Shown here: one piece after another, positions 16,501-29,600 of the stretch | Layout: every line of letters starts with the position of its first letter | Numbering within the stretch: the first letter of the stretch is position 1 | Assembly: GCF_022458985.1 (NCBI RefSeq) | Contig: NC_061779.1 | Coordinates: forward strand, 17,157,001-17,221,000 | Length of the DNA: 64,000 nucleotides | DNA from: Mugil cephalus | Lineage: Eukaryota > Chordata > Actinopteri > Mugiliformes > Mugilidae | Direction: 5' to 3' | Position numbers and translations under genes: made by a program | The notes under the pieces: model-generated | Told to the model about the DNA's origin: nothing | Database searches by the model: none | What the model saw: the letters and a program-made list of their open reading frames with translations, nothing else

Positions 16501-18757
16501 GTGTCTTGAAGGGACTCCTTCAGATCCTTCAGCTCCTGTTCTCGAGGAGACAAACCGTCCTCCTGGAGACAACAAGCAAGCAAATGTGATAAAAACTGAT
16601 GGAGAGAGTAAGTAGGGAGCCCCTACCTACTATATGTGTTCTATTTTAAACTCGGCCTAGTGCCATTTATAAATATACATTATTATCATTTTGCACTCAA
16701 TATTAAGCTATTCAAATAATACAGAGGTTCAAATATTTTGTTATTTTATTTCAAACATTGGGAACATAGGGTGGCATAAATAAACCCAACGTCTTCCGCC
16801 CCCATTTGTCCCTTTACTACAGTATGTTGGATTCATGTTAATGTGTTTGTAAAGAAATTTAAATTTTTGGGGGGTGATTGTGGGGGAGAAAATTAAAAGA
16901 AATATATAAAAAAATGTCTAATCAACCAAAGATTTTGCGACCCCTCTGCAGTACCTCTCCGGACCCCCTAGGGGTCGCGGACCCCCGTTGAAGGCCTATG
17001 TTACAAAGTAATACATAACAGTAGCCATAAAGTGTAAAACCATAACCTAAAAAAACAGTCCAATGGAGGATACATGTTTTTATGGTTTTTGTACTCAGAG
17101 CTGCACAACAATCAATTAAAAAAAGCAGCATCTTCAGGTTTCAACACAAAACCACAATAATAATGCCCTAAAAAGTACATATTAAACACAGCACAATGTT
17201 TTCAGAACCACTAAATACTCCTCATCCTTGTACGATAAGTGATTTCCACTTAGACTTTATAATAAAACATCTAACACAGGTACCTGGGTCTTAGGAGGGA
17301 CTGCTTTGATGTGGGCCATGTGGCTGGAGATTGGCAGGATGTTGAGTTGATCATCAATGACAACACAGTTTTTACAAGACGCAAGAGACAGAATGAACCT
17401 AAAAAAAAAAGAACAAAAAATGTAACAACGTTGTTAAATATTCGTCCCACTCAGCAAATATGTTCCATGAAAGCCTGAGAAGTGCCTACCTCTCGTTGAA
17501 CCTTCCAACCACATCCTGATGAGCCTCCGTCCTGTATCTAGAGTGCACGTCCTGGAAGGAGACAGGTCAGTGATTCTGGGTCTTCTAATCGAATGTGCCC
17601 TGTGTTAATAAAAGAGCTTGAAGACTTACCATGGTCATAGTGTACAGCTGCTTGAGAGAGTTCATCGTCCTCAGCAGAATGACCACGATGCCACCTCCTT
17701 CCACAGTCTCAACAGTTCTTGCCAAGAGGTTGGGAGTGAGAGCTTCAAAGTCCTGTGAGACAGGTGAGACAACAGAGATGAAGCTTTAGATGTCCATTTA
17801 AAGCAGCACTTCCTTCTTCTGTTTAAATGCGACTCAAAATTATTTTATCCCTAGAATTCCCCAAAAATAAATATTCAAGGAACATTTATAATAATAAACC
17901 TCATTTTGTGTAGAAGAATGTTTCTTCTCATTTTACAGTTAAGTGTGTATTTTTGGACCGTTGAAAAAAGGGAGGCATATTTAAGAGCTGTCCTCAACCT
18001 GTCCTCCAATTTGGATGAGACCGCGATGTGTCTTTAAAGAACCCATTGTGATAATATAACTCATATATGCTTTGATTAAAAAATGTGTCAGTGTTCAAAC
18101 ATATACATAGATCTGCGTGTATATACACAGTCTGATGAAAGACCCACCTGTAAGACACACATGCCGTAGGTGTTTCCCAAGATCTTGTGCGTCTCGTTGT
18201 AGTAACAGTAGCGGATGTTGGTCGCAGCGACGAAAAGCTCAAACGGGTCATCCTGATTCAGATTTAACGTGCCCGTCTTAATCTTCTTCTGCAACTGCCT
18301 CATGCGCTTCTTCCGATTGCTGTTTCAGAGATGTGTGACAGATCAAATCTCCTTTCTTCCTTTCAACAAAATGGCAAAAGACCTGAATCTCCGTGAGAAG
18401 GTTTTTCTTTTTACACTGACCTGCTGAATCCCAGGTCTTTTTTGTAGCACCAGAGGACAGAGGGCCGTGCTCTGACAGCAGCTTTAGACAGCATGTGATG
18501 CAGGATGACAACCTGGATCAGAGACAGATTGAATTGTTTTGATGATGAATGGAGAGAGAGGCTGGTGGTGAAATAAGCAAAATAGCTTTTAAACAAGCCC
18601 ACTGGTGTTGACAGAAGTTAATGAATAGGAAGTGATGGAGTACCTGATCTCTCCCACGATCTCCTACCACCACAAACATGCTCCGATGCTTCAAGGCGAC
18701 TCCATTCTCTATCTGGACTCGTATCCGGTTGTCTACCTTCTTGCGGACGGTTGCCAT
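10593..18757 (-). CDS. nat10: RNA cytidine acetyltransferase NAT10
   Basis: 28 coding exons on the minus strand, first to last: 18644-18757, 18421-18512, 18148-18319, 17630-17752, 17490-17551, 17284-17398, 16455-16562, 16203-16336, 16013-16106, 15831-15929, 15614-15750, 14802-14926, 14555-14705, 13872-13968, 13649-13765, 13408-13509, 13242-13316, 12724-12840, 12478-12611, 12346-12394, 12156-12252, 11964-12071, 11709-11881, 11504-11623, 11294-11392, 11015-11088, 10830-10910, 10593-10731. They sum to 3108 bases, 1035 residues (human 1025). NAT10 uses ATP and acetyl-CoA to make N4-acetylcytidine in 18S rRNA and tRNA, in the nucleolus. Seen: MATVRKKVDNRIR start, Walker A GRGRGKSAALG (lysine 292), Walker B-like VIDEAAAIP near 388-396, GNAT acetyl-CoA site with PDYQGMGYGSRAL near 635-647, and a lysine-rich tail typical of nucleolar proteins. 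All introns are GT-AG. Frame is unbroken. Confidence 0.97.
15225..15545. repeat. High-copy percomorph interspersed repeat inside nat10
   Basis: Lies in the intron between nat10 coding exons 11 and 12. The phrase ggatttagtggcatctagtg followed by gtgaggatgcagattgc, and the later part ending in acaacaattcttattcacag, belong to a repeat I recognise from many spiny-finned fish genomes. Its formal family name is not certain to me. The block ends with a short duplicated phrase (cctaaatccaacgtaaatcc) around 15500-15530. Confidence 0.65.
16615..17000. repeat. Probable old hAT-like interspersed repeat in nat10 intron
   Basis: The end around 16935-16995 carries the signature gcgacccctctgcag followed by accccctaggggtcgcgg and acccccgttgaagg, which is a common vertebrate/fish repeat end of hAT-related elements. 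The rest of the block is decayed AT-rich sequence. Boundaries are approximate. Confidence 0.45.
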
Positions 18758-19160
18758 CTTACTCCTGCCATTGAGATTAAAGGAACAAGTCGAATAACAC
18801 ACACAGCAAATCTCATCAATACTATGCAACAAAAACGGCACACTTAGACACAAAGTGCTGTCAGCTCAGTTAAAGAGAATGAGTCACTGTAGCCAACTTA
18901 AAGCTACAACAAATAGTAATTTTAATCAGCAGAAGAGCAAGACACGACAAAGAAATAACGTATAACCATCAAGGGAAATATTCAAATTACCTTATGTAAG
19001 GGATGAAGTCGTTTGCATTTAATACGAGTAAAAATCCAACAAGTTCAGTGCTGCATTCACATGGAAGCCATCACGCTGTTGATACACTCACGTGGAGACA
19101 ACAGTTCATGGAGGACCCCAGGATGACGTCAAAACCACGCGACGCGTTTCAAAAACTTTC
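18758..19160 (-). promoter_or_regulatory. nat10: nat10 5' UTR, first intron and promoter
   Basis: Seven bases of leader (18758-18764) precede the start codon and follow a good 3' splice site (minus strand ...caatggcag). A matching donor, AAG followed by GTAATT, ends a non-coding exon whose boundary is at 18991. The non-coding exon would run to about 19150, where sequence becomes richer in CpG (ccacgcgacgcg around 19134-19145). The transcription start is inferred. Confidence 0.45.
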
Positions 19161-20314
19161 ACGCATGGCGATGTCTGATGTCTCTGGGCCTTTAAGTCTC
19201 TGCAAGGAAAACCATTAATCGATACTCGATTTATTCAAACTGAACACACAGCGCCGATGTAAACAGAAAAATAGTTGCCGCCGGGTTAAGGCAGCCACGT
19301 CAGAATTTTCATGGTTAATAATAAATGTAAATATCTTCTCCATCCTCTGCTGATAATAATGACAATCGTGAATTTACTGTGAAAATCAAGGTTTGGCGCA
19401 GACCTATAAAACTAGGCACAGCTTGGGAAAAACAAAAGGTTATTGTATATTATAAGGAGAGAGTTGTAAAGGTTAATGTTTAAAAACTGGTAATAAAAAT
19501 TGGAAAGATCCGCCCAGGGAAATAAAAGCCCTCTTGCCCATCTGTAACTTTTTTTTTTTTTTTTTTTATACACATTTTAATTAGGAGGATTTCCATGGAA
19601 GAGCTCTGCTGCCACGCCTTAAAGGAAAATAGATCAGTATCACATCGAAACATTAACTTTTAACTTCATGTTTTTTTCTGGCGTGGAAACTGTTATGTGT
19701 TTCCGTTGATTTCCAAGCAGTTGTGGGCGGTTTAAAATCATTATCACAAGGGTCATAGTCGGGGGACAATAAAAGGCCATGAGAGAAAACTTGACTGAAC
19801 GACGCCCTTTCATTCTTATTGTTCTTGTTAGGAATTTATTTTGATAATTTTGGTTTCGTTCAGCGTTTACTCCGATTGACCACAAAGTGGTGCTGTATCC
19901 CACAATGACAAAACAGTATTTTTTTGGTTTGTTTTCTCACAGGCAGACGGAAGACACGCACTCCGGTCCTGCAAGGAGCCATTTAGTGACATTTTTGAGT
20001 AAATACAAATATTTTGAGCTACAATGATGTACGATATGTTGCCTATTCCTATTCATTACTAGAATTTGCAGTGTTGGATAAAGGCTAGAAAATAACCGTT
20101 TGACCATTACCAGATTTTTAGCATCACAGTTTGTGGCTGTGTGGCACCAAGAAATATGCAGCTAAATATAATCTTAAAACTTAAAAACCCAACTAGGAAC
20201 TTACTTTAAAATACAACCTTAAATGGAAAACCATCTGCATATGCACGTAACAGCAGACATAGATTTGTTACGACTTAATTTTACTTCACAGCAAGAAACT
20301 CAATGCTGAAGCAC
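19161..20314. other. nat10-caprin1 spacer
   Basis: Upstream of nat10 and downstream of caprin1 (tandem, both minus strand). It contains a long T run at 19548-19567 and otherwise AT-rich unique-looking sequence. No gene or named repeat was recognised. Confidence 0.5.
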
Positions 20315-20769
20315 GGGTATGCAACACAACTTTATTGAAACTCTTGAAGCAACATCAATTTACAAACAAGGAAACGGGAGCTTGTTGAACATAAAAGCTT
20401 GTTTAGAACCAAAATGACAGAAAAGAACTGAGAAAGGGAAAATACTCCCAAGGATTGGACCAGCAGTGGCAGGTGCATTTTTTTATACAAAAAATAACTT
20501 ATGAAATCTTTCAAGTTTACAGGAATATTATAACACATAGCTTGTGTAAATCAGTGATTAGATTTACAGCATGTGTTTTAAACTGTAAAGGATTTAACAT
20601 TTCCAAATATCAAAGCAGCCATTACTTTGATTGGAGAGACAGGTAAAATACCACTGATGAAGAAGAAACGAAAGAGAGCAAAGATTGAGCTGGGGCGAAT
20701 GCAATTCTTGAAATCTGAATTTTCAGTGTGGTGCAAATTAATCAGTCACAGTCATTATGAAAGGCCCTT
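20315..20769 (-). other. caprin1: caprin1 3' untranslated region
   Basis: Follows the caprin1 stop on the minus strand. An AATAAA polyadenylation signal (tttatt on the plus strand) is at 20331-20336, giving a 3' UTR near 450 bases. Confidence 0.6.
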
Positions 20770-23700
20770 TCAGGATCGCATTGCTTGAGTGCTGCCTCTC
20801 GACACTCCTCTAGGTCCCTGGCCGGCTCCACGCTTGTAGTTCGGTTGGTAACCGTCCTTGAGTAACAGAAAAGACACATTTTAGGAATTCATTCAAACAA
20901 ACAACAAATAATATGACAACAAAGCCAAAGTGGAGGGGCAACACTTGTTTCATACCCTCTGATAATTCCCATTGGAGTAATCCCGGGGTGTGCTGAACTG
21001 AGTCTGTCCATATCCAGAGTTTGGAGTGTTAGCGAAAGGAGGACGATAACCATCATAGCCACCTGTAATGACAAAGGTTTAAATGTAAGACACTACCTCT
21101 TGAAATAATCTAATAAACTCAGACTCTAAGCCTCTATTTGAGCCGGTCCTTTAACATCCAAAGAAATTTTAACATCCCAGAAAACTAGGTCATAAATGAA
21201 TTTGTCATTCATGTCAGATTAGGCAGAAAATATTCTTTATCTCTTCTTGCTATGCAACAAAACAAGCGCATCTGCAAGGTTAAAATGTGCACAGTTTAAC
21301 ACCTCTCGCACTCATCACTACATCCTAAATATTACAACAGCTATTTCTGTAGAGTCTCATCTTGTCTGAGAGGAAGAGGCGTCTGAGGGAAGTAAAGAGG
21401 CATTGTTTTAAGAGGTAGATGAATCTCTCATTGTTACATATTCCAGGTCAGAAAAAGACTCAAGTCAACGTAATTAGCTTTCAGCTGCAGGTGGCACCGT
21501 ACCTCTGAATCCGTTGGACGAACCTCTGTAGCCGTTGATCATGCCCCTGGCGTTGCGGGGTCCACCACGAGGCATTCCTCTGCTGTTGTAGAAGGACTGA
21601 GGCTGCCTGCCAAAGCCTGGGCCCTGCTGGGAAGGCTGCGGATGGCCTCCCGACTGGTCTTGGGAATGGAAGGCACCGACTACTATAAAAAAAAAAAAGA
21701 AAAAAGAAAAAGATGAATATTTATCTCTATTCACAGTTAAACACAATGTTTTGAATTAAATTAAGTTTATTTGGAATGTAGACAAAGTCAATCCAGTCAG
21801 TAAACACTGAAAAGACTTCAGAATATGTGCCCACCAGACTGCAGCTGTTCCGACTGCATCTCTGTCTGCTCCACGGGATGCTGTGGCTGGCTGCTGAAGG
21901 CCTGGTTGTAGCTGTTCTGGTACTGGCTGGCCTGGTTCAAAGCCTCAGCCTCATTAGCTGGTGGGACTGGGGCATTAAGGTTGAACACCTGAGGGACGAA
22001 CAAAAGCTACATTGTAGTGAAGCCAAAACTGGAAGAAAGGTCACGGGCTCTTTTGAAATAAAGTCCAGTACTATTTCCTGGGCAAAGCTGCTCCACTGCA
22101 AACTCTTACAAACGCAATGTGACGTGAAAGCACTTAATGACTCGAGAAATTTCTAATCATTAATACGTTTCTGTTACAGCTCCACTACTGTCAGTGAAGC
22201 AAACAGCCCTCTGTTCTGAGTAAACTAAAGCTCTGATGACATCCTAGGATGGACTGGAACAGCTGCAGTTGCAAGCGGACTGCAAATGTTATTATAGTGC
22301 TCAGATATGCAAACATGTTCCATATATATTTATATATACACACTCTAGACAATATGACACCAAGAAGAATTTTGTTTGTCGTTTTTGGCCTCATCTTCTA
22401 CTAGAGTCTTGCAATAACCTGTCAGTAAATATCTAAGTGTTAAAACAAAGAGTCTAAAAGAAAATCCAAGCGTGTGTGTGACTGCTTAGAAAAACTTGGG
22501 AAATACACTGTAAACACAACGGAGAAAACAAATTCAGCTCTAGTGAATGAGTCAGCACACTCTCAGTGCAGACAGTCAGCAAAATTGGGGACGCACACAG
22601 ACCAAAGAGGCCTCAGTGGCCTTCTAATGATTATGATGAAATGTAAGAACCGGGCAGTCACACAGACATAAAGACATAAATCTGCCTTTGAACATTTTTA
22701 TACAGCTACCAGTCTGTAACATGAGCTGCTGTCCGGTCGATTTAATTGAAAAGCAGAGCGTCGAGGGTCGTCAGAGACTTACTGTCTGCATTGATTGGAA
22801 TGGTGCTGCATTGACATTGATGCCACTGCTGTGAGGAGCTTTGGAAACAGGCTGGAAAACCTGCGTCTGAGAGGCAGCAGGGAGAGCTGTGGAAGGTGGA
22901 GGCTGCTCTGACGACAAGGACATGGAGGTCTGTCGGACAAGGGAGATAACATATATATAACGTTTGGTTAGACTGAAAGACACTGCCCCTCTTCATTGTG
23001 AAAAGAAATGTCTAATGTTAGTTTTGTTCAGAGAAGGACAGGATGGTTTACCTGGATGGGGTCGATTGATTCTGTTGAGGGTCGGGGGTCCGGCGTGTGT
23101 GAGGTCTGATACATAGGGGGTGGTGTTGGCGAGACAATGGGAACCTGCAAATAGACAGAGCAGAAATTTAACTCATTTTCTGACTTCATGCCGGTTCTTA
23201 AACAATAAGTAATGCACGTTTATGCTTAAATACTCACTTGTGAGGGCTCAGGTTGGACAGGAACAGAGTTGGGTTGCGATAGCCGGGACTCGGGGTGAAC
23301 TAAAATAAATATAAATATTTATATATAAATAAATAAATAATGAACAATGCACTTCCACAACCACAGCAGTCAGTACTTACACATCAAATGATATCAGAAC
23401 AGTGCTGCAAACATACCTGGAGGACACACCATCTGCGCTACATCTATGTTCTGAGTGGGTTTCATGGGCTGCGCTGATACAATAGCGGGGTCAATGGGCT
23501 GTCCGTCAAACTCCAACATGGAGTCCTGAGGAAAGACGCAGTCAGCACCGCACTAAAACACCTAAAGCAAACTGGAAATAAACCTAAATCTTCACCTGCA
23601 TGAAGTTGTACGTCCCTTGCATCTGTGCCATTAAGTCCTGCACCACCTGCTTCCTGGCCATGGGGTCACTAGGTGGTGCAGGAGATGTTAAATTCATGGG

Positions 23701-26700
23701 GTGGGTCTCCAGGGTAACGGGAGGAGCTGCAGGCTGCACAGGCTGCTGCTGCTGCTGCTGCTGCTGCAAGGCGTTAACAGCCTAAGAGAAAAGGGACAGA
23801 GCGAGTGAACAGGAGGAGGAGTGTTTGTAAACTGAATAACCAAAGCTGAGGTATAAAGCCGTCATCTAAACGCTTGGTTTATAGCCGTCTGTCTGTACAT
23901 ATAATATAGTGTAAACCAAGCCCTAGTCCTCCACTATTAACTTTGGTAATGGTTTCTGTCAGGCAGAGTGAGACAGTTTATTCATACATGATTAACAATC
24001 TGACCACTGTGAAAAGGAAACATCCTTGGCTCAAAAACCTGCACTACTTGTTACAAGCTGCACACTCTTCACAAAGGATCAAACCTTCACAGGATGGTGC
24101 TCAGACATCTGCACTGGATAGAGAACCTCTGTGTACAGTGACCTGCCTGAAAACCGCCCAAAAACCTCCAACACTGCCTGAACGACTGTTCATGTCTTAT
24201 TTTTTGATCACAAAGAATCATTACTAGCCTTTCACAGAGTGTACTTAAAGTCGACAGCGACCACAACTTTGAAATAGCAAGAAATAGTTGCTGGCTCAGC
24301 ACACAGAAGCCTAAATACATAAAATTAGTTAGTGTCATACTGTACACAATACACTTCATCCAATGATAGCGTCATCGCCACTACAGCACTAAACAAAACG
24401 TCGATCTTGTTTGCATACCCACCGACACTAATAATATTCAGGTAAACGACATGAATATCACATAACAGGTTTGCACATGACACAGAGAAGATGGTGTCAC
24501 ATGATAATGCTGGAGTACGTTCACAGCTTATTCACATACATACAGACATTTACCGGCTGCGAGCTCCAAATGGTTTGAATTAATCTTGTGTAATCATGCT
24601 GCTTTCCGACGCCGTGTAAGGTCACTACTCTGCAACTCATTAAGGTGCAAATCTAACACTTAACCACCATAAGCCATAAAGGATTGGACAGATTTTTCAT
24701 AGCAGTAAGCGATATAAATAGCCTTCATTTATTTCTTGTTAGACCAGGGTAAATTTCCCCTGAAAATAACATAAAATCACATGGACTCATATTTGAGCCA
24801 GATAATTAAAAAGACTCCTAAAATAAAAGTTATAATGGTGCAAGGTCAGCTTGCCTTTAATGAAGTGGTTCTTGCCCCGAGAAACAAGAACAGCTAAAAC
24901 GATATAAAGTAAGACACATAAACAAGTAAATGTTCATTTGAACACTTACCTCCGTTTCCCTGGTCCACTCATCCCCCTGCTCCTTCTCACTGCCGCTGTG
25001 TGTGCCGTCTGGAATGAACTGTCTGTTAACAAACTGGAAAGGGAAAAAATAAATAAATAAGACATCAGTACAAAAATACACACACGTATATAACACCATG
25101 AGATTTTGCTGGCAAGGAAAACTAACCTCTGTTGTTTCCACTGCAATGGGCTCTGTGAACTCCTCAACGATTTCAGTTTCTGTGAAGAGAAAAACAGTGT
25201 AAAGAATGCTGTGCTCATTCTTTTATTGATTGATTACATTAGCCCTTTAAAAATAGCACGTTTCATGCAGCATGACTTCAGAAAGTGGTCAGAACCTGCA
25301 TCGACATTCTGCTCTTCTGCTTCCGACGATTCAGCTGCTGCCGTTGCCGCTGCGACTGGCTCTTCCTCTTCTTCCTCCTCACACACTCCGTTCTGGTGTG
25401 AGGGAACCTGGTCAAAGTACCCGCTCAGCAGAACCTGGTCCAAAGTCTCTTTCAGTGCCTTATCTAACAGAGGAATCACATGGTCAGCATGTAATCAGAA
25501 AGCCTGGCAATGTAAATACACATCTAATGAAACCTTTATTTTGCTTTTAATGATTACAGGTGACTAAGTGTTTCTGATGCATTAAGCACGGACGAACATC
25601 CTATTACTATTTTAGTAATCTATTAGATGCAATACAGATAAAAGCCTCATCTTCTGCAGACAGATACAAATGCACAGCTTTCAGCTGGTCCCAAACACAC
25701 AGCAAATTTAAACATCCACCTGAAGAGACAACTCAGTTCTTCATATTTCTCTACTAGAGTCAAGATGAACGCATTCTCAAACACAACAAAAAAACAGCAC
25801 CAGACTTAATGGGTGAGACACTTTTCAGTCCAAACTGCTCTGGAGACTCTAGGAGGGCAACCATCGAAGCATAAACAACAGCAAAAGAAACATTAAAGTG
25901 ACATAAAGGCACAACGTCAGCTCGCTGTCTGTTTTGTGTCACAAAACCATTATGCAACAACACAGTTTACACTCTAGCAGGGCCACTCATTTCCTGAACT
26001 GATTTGATTCTGTGTCAAACTGTTCTGATTGGATTAAATTCAATATCGAATGAGATACCTGAGCAATCTGAATGTTAATGATTAAATTCAATTAATCCAA
26101 GCTTATGCAGTGGATAAAATTTCTTAAAGTGGTGACGGCCTACATTAGGATTTTAATCAATAACAATAACGACGTGGAAAGTCCTCCAAACAGCTCACGC
26201 ATTTTCACTTTTAGCTCTTCAGGTGATGTCGTCATTTCCTTCACTACCTTGTGCCTCAGGTCAATAAGTTTAACACTGCCTAAAGAAAGATCACCTAGAT
26301 TCTCACAGTGAGAACTTTCTGCGAGGTGACAGGGTTGACGAGAGTGAACTGGGTCACCAGTATCCTAATGTGGCTCCAGAGATCTGACCAGTGGAACCAC
26401 AGGCGACGGGGCCACTGGCACCCTGCCCCACTGCTGAGTCAGGATAAGCCCACAGCTCTCAGTCCCCGAGCAGAATGCAGCAATGCGAAGCCCATGGCCA
26501 GACCGCTGAGAATGCAGTACGGCAATATCCCCAAGCCCTGATTATTCACATCACAGCACTGCATGCATGCTGCATTAAAGAAACACAATGCACGCGCAAC
26601 ATTAACATATTAAGTCTGGTTAATGGCTTCACTCTTTTTACATTAAGGGGTCGTTTTGAGCCATCTCCAGCTACCTTGCCTTGATTAATCAAAAGTATGT

Positions 26701-28175
26701 GACAGATTACGCATTGCCAGCTTCGACATGATACAAAGCTTGCTGTTGACTGTTGTGTCACCAACCATCTGATAAAATGTCCTGCCAACAATTTTTACCA
26801 GCTGGGCATCGAGATGAAGCCAGTTTGTCTTGAATAATGAATCTTCTTTCATATAAAACTTTATTTTGCTATAAACTGCAATGTATCTGCCACTATAAAT
26901 TATTTCATGATCAATTTGCAAGACATTCTCTGTGTGAAGTACTTAATCATTTATAAATGAGTAAAAATGTCAGTCACAGCCCTCAAGCTGCAAGAGTTTC
27001 TTGTCAAAACTCAAAAACCACAGTTTTCACACATCAAATTAAAACCAGAAACCTTCAATTAAAGAAACGGATGATTTAAATAATTAATTTTCTGCTAATC
27101 ATCTAATCGATAGGTAGATACGTAGACTTACATGTTGTCCCAACCACAGCCTTGTCCCTCCCTTCCAGCAGGTCCCAGAGGTGCACAGATGCGTCTTCAT
27201 ACTGGTCAGCCAACCTGTCAGTGTAAAGATAAGTCGTTAAAGGCTCCTTGTTATAGGCAAACGAAGGTCGCTGTCTCTTCAACTTATCTGTAGATCATTA
27301 ACCGACCTGACGTTTTGGTCACGTTCTGGCCCCACCAACTTGTAGAACTCATCAAAAGATGCAAGGTCTCCATCTGTCAGCAGCGGTGAGCCGCCGACTC
27401 CCTGCTTCAGGTCCTGCCGCACAGTCTCGTCACCCAGTCGGTCCAGGAGGAACTGCAGCTCGAGAACGGTCTTCAGCCTTCTCTGTTCGGCCTCCTCCCG
27501 CTGCAGCTGCTCCCGCCGCGCAGACTTCTTCACCACCTTCTGGATCTGTGGATGACGACACAAACAACAAAAAGCCAAGTTACTAAAAGTCAGGATGGAT
27601 ACAAATCTGAGGCAATATTTTTAGTAGACCGGAGCCATTCTTACATCTTGTCCCAGTGCAATAAATGTCTTTTGCAATTCTCGGGCAAATTCCAGATTAT
27701 TCATGACTTCTTGGTATTTGGAGAGGGCCTCCTAAAAAGATGAAGGAGAAACAGACATTTCAGATATTATTAGGTAGTAACATCTTAGTAAGAATTAGAT
27801 GAGTATAAGTGAAGAATGACCACTCACCAGCTGGTCCTGATTGAGACCCTCCCCTTTATTCTTTCTGCCTTGGTAATCATCCAGTTTGCTCTGCAAGAGA
27901 AAGCCCAAAATGCAGCATGCAGTCTTAAAGGCATTAAGCTGGGCTACTGATGCTGCCAGCACTGTAGTATTTTAAGGAAACTTCGATTCAACAGCACAAA
28001 CGGCTGTCCTCACCTTTTTCTTCTCCATGTTGCGGACCTTCTTGTCGATGACGCACAGCACTTGCTTCAAGACTTCGGACTGCCCACCGAATCCAAAACC
28101 CATTGACCCTGGAGCGGATCCCACATCTGGGCTGGCAGATTGCACTGTCCTGTTTGCGTTCATTGCTGAGGGCAT
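20770..28175 (-). CDS. caprin1: Caprin-1, stress-granule RNA-binding protein
   Basis: 17 coding exons on the minus strand: 28014-28175, 27828-27890, 27645-27731, 27307-27545, 27132-27214, 25296-25463, 25127-25179, 24950-25033, 23596-23781, 23417-23525, 23238-23299, 23052-23144, 22783-22929, 21835-21988, 21503-21682, 20956-21062, 20770-20856. Sum 2064 bases, 687 residues (human about 709). Caprin-1 is a cytoplasmic mRNA-binding protein that pairs with G3BP1 in stress granules and controls translation of cell-cycle and neuronal mRNAs. Seen: start MPSAMNANRTV; helical homology region with KYQEVMNNLEFARELQ and TVLELQFLLDRLGD; an acidic run (EEEEEEE); eight glutamines near 319-326; the G3BP-binding motif YNFMQDSMLEF near 371-381; and a Tyr/Gly/Arg-rich RGG tail. 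The C-terminus (RGSTQAMRS) differs from the long human tail, which suggests a shorter terminal exon form. Teleosts can carry two caprin1 copies; I cannot assign a or b. Confidence 0.95.
23745..23766 (-). repeat. caprin1: Coding CAG repeat (polyglutamine) in caprin1
   Basis: On the minus strand eight consecutive CAG codons encode glutamine at the start of an exon. The tract is pure, so length polymorphism is likely. The human protein has only a short glutamine run at the matching place (VNSLQQQ). Confidence 0.85.
25464..27131. other. caprin1: Largest caprin1 intron
   Basis: A 1.7 kb intron between coding exons 5 and 6. Most is AT-rich, but 26300-26540 is a complex GC-richer island without coding similarity. 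It may be a regulatory element or an old repeat; I cannot decide by eye. Confidence 0.5.
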
Positions 28176-29600
28176 CTAGAAATTGGAGCATGAAAATGCA
28201 ACTTTAGGTGAAACTGAAGCGTTCACCTGTGAAATTTACACAAATCCATAATCTGGAATAAAATTATTTATCAACATGTGCTGGAACCCATCAAAACCAG
28301 GAGAGACTACATAAACAAGGGAATATATAATGAATGACATAGATAAGGCTTGTAGATATTAAGACAGAATTAGTTTAATTGCAGATAAAGTGTCTACCTC
28401 AGCAAACTACACATTGGACTCATTCAAATAAACACCAGGCCCCTGACTCAGCACCACACCAATCTCATGTCCCATTTTAACTACTATTTAAGAAATTCAC
28501 ATTATTTACAGGCAGAAAATAGTTACAATTTTTAATTTTAAAAGTTTCCACATACAGGAACAGTTTGCTTTCACTTTCCTACAACTGAACCCCAAAGCAC
28601 ACCCACACAAAGCACATTTGACAAACAGGAATGTCTACATGTTGTGACAGATTAAAGATTAAAATTGCTTCCAAAAACTATTGCCTTCAACCTCAGAGGA
28701 AATATATCAACCAATTAATTAACTTGTGTCACCTCTACACAAGTTATCGTGATGCAATGTGGGCTTTTTATTGCTGGCTGATGTCTTAAAGAGATTAAAG
28801 GTTTGGTGGGGGTTTTAGGTGGTGCTGTACAAACTCTAAATCCCATTAAATCATTAAATCGTTGTAAATAACATCGATTTAATGAATGAATAAACGAGGT
28901 AAGCGGTCGATCTTCAATACAAGGATCAGCATGTCTATGTATCACCAGTGTTGTGTTAGCCGTGTAATGTAGGAATAGACAATGTATAAACATGTAATAG
29001 CCATGGTTTCGTCGCACAATAAGGTGTACCAGTCGAACAATATCGCTAAGCCCCAAACTATTCTTTTATAGCAACGCGCTAACTTTGCTCCAACTGTGTG
29101 TGGAAACTACGAGGGCTATTTAAACCTCAGAATCTATGTTCTATATTCTCTCCTCGCCAGGATATTTTCTCTACTACTACCACCAAACCTATGCTTTCTT
29201 CTAACAGCACCGTGGCCCAGCAGTGGGGTCAGCTGGCCGGTGTAAGATCTATCTGAGGTTTGATAAAAATGGCCTTGGCCGCACCGCTAGCACCGACCAC
29301 TGACTTAGCATCTTCACGCACTGCTAGCTTACTTGTCTAGTAGCTACACGGACGCGTGCTAGCCCCCAGCCGGTCAGGAGAGCCGTTACCTCGATAGCAC
29401 GACTCTTCAGTCACCCACCTTGATGTTATATATCCACGGGGGAGCTTGCTAGCGAAATGTGCGAAAAGGCCAAGTTGTTATTATTGTTGTGTTGCTTTAT
29501 TTTCTCTTCCACTCTAGTGTGGGATCCGCCCCGCCGGCCTCACCGACAACTGAGACGGTTCGAAAGACGGAGAAACTCTTTATAAAGGCGGAGGTCCGGT
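28176..29600 (-). promoter_or_regulatory. caprin1: caprin1 first intron, 5' UTR exon and promoter
   Basis: The start codon directly follows a 3' splice site (minus strand ...tttctag then ATG), so the leader lies in an upstream exon. A good donor (CATCAAG then GTGGGT) sets the inner edge of a non-coding exon at 29419. A palindromic CTTTATAAAG at 29578-29587 could act as a TATA element, placing the start near 29550. The stretch 29510-29600 is GC-rich with a GC box-like ccgccccgcc. This promoter points away from lmo2. Confidence 0.5.
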
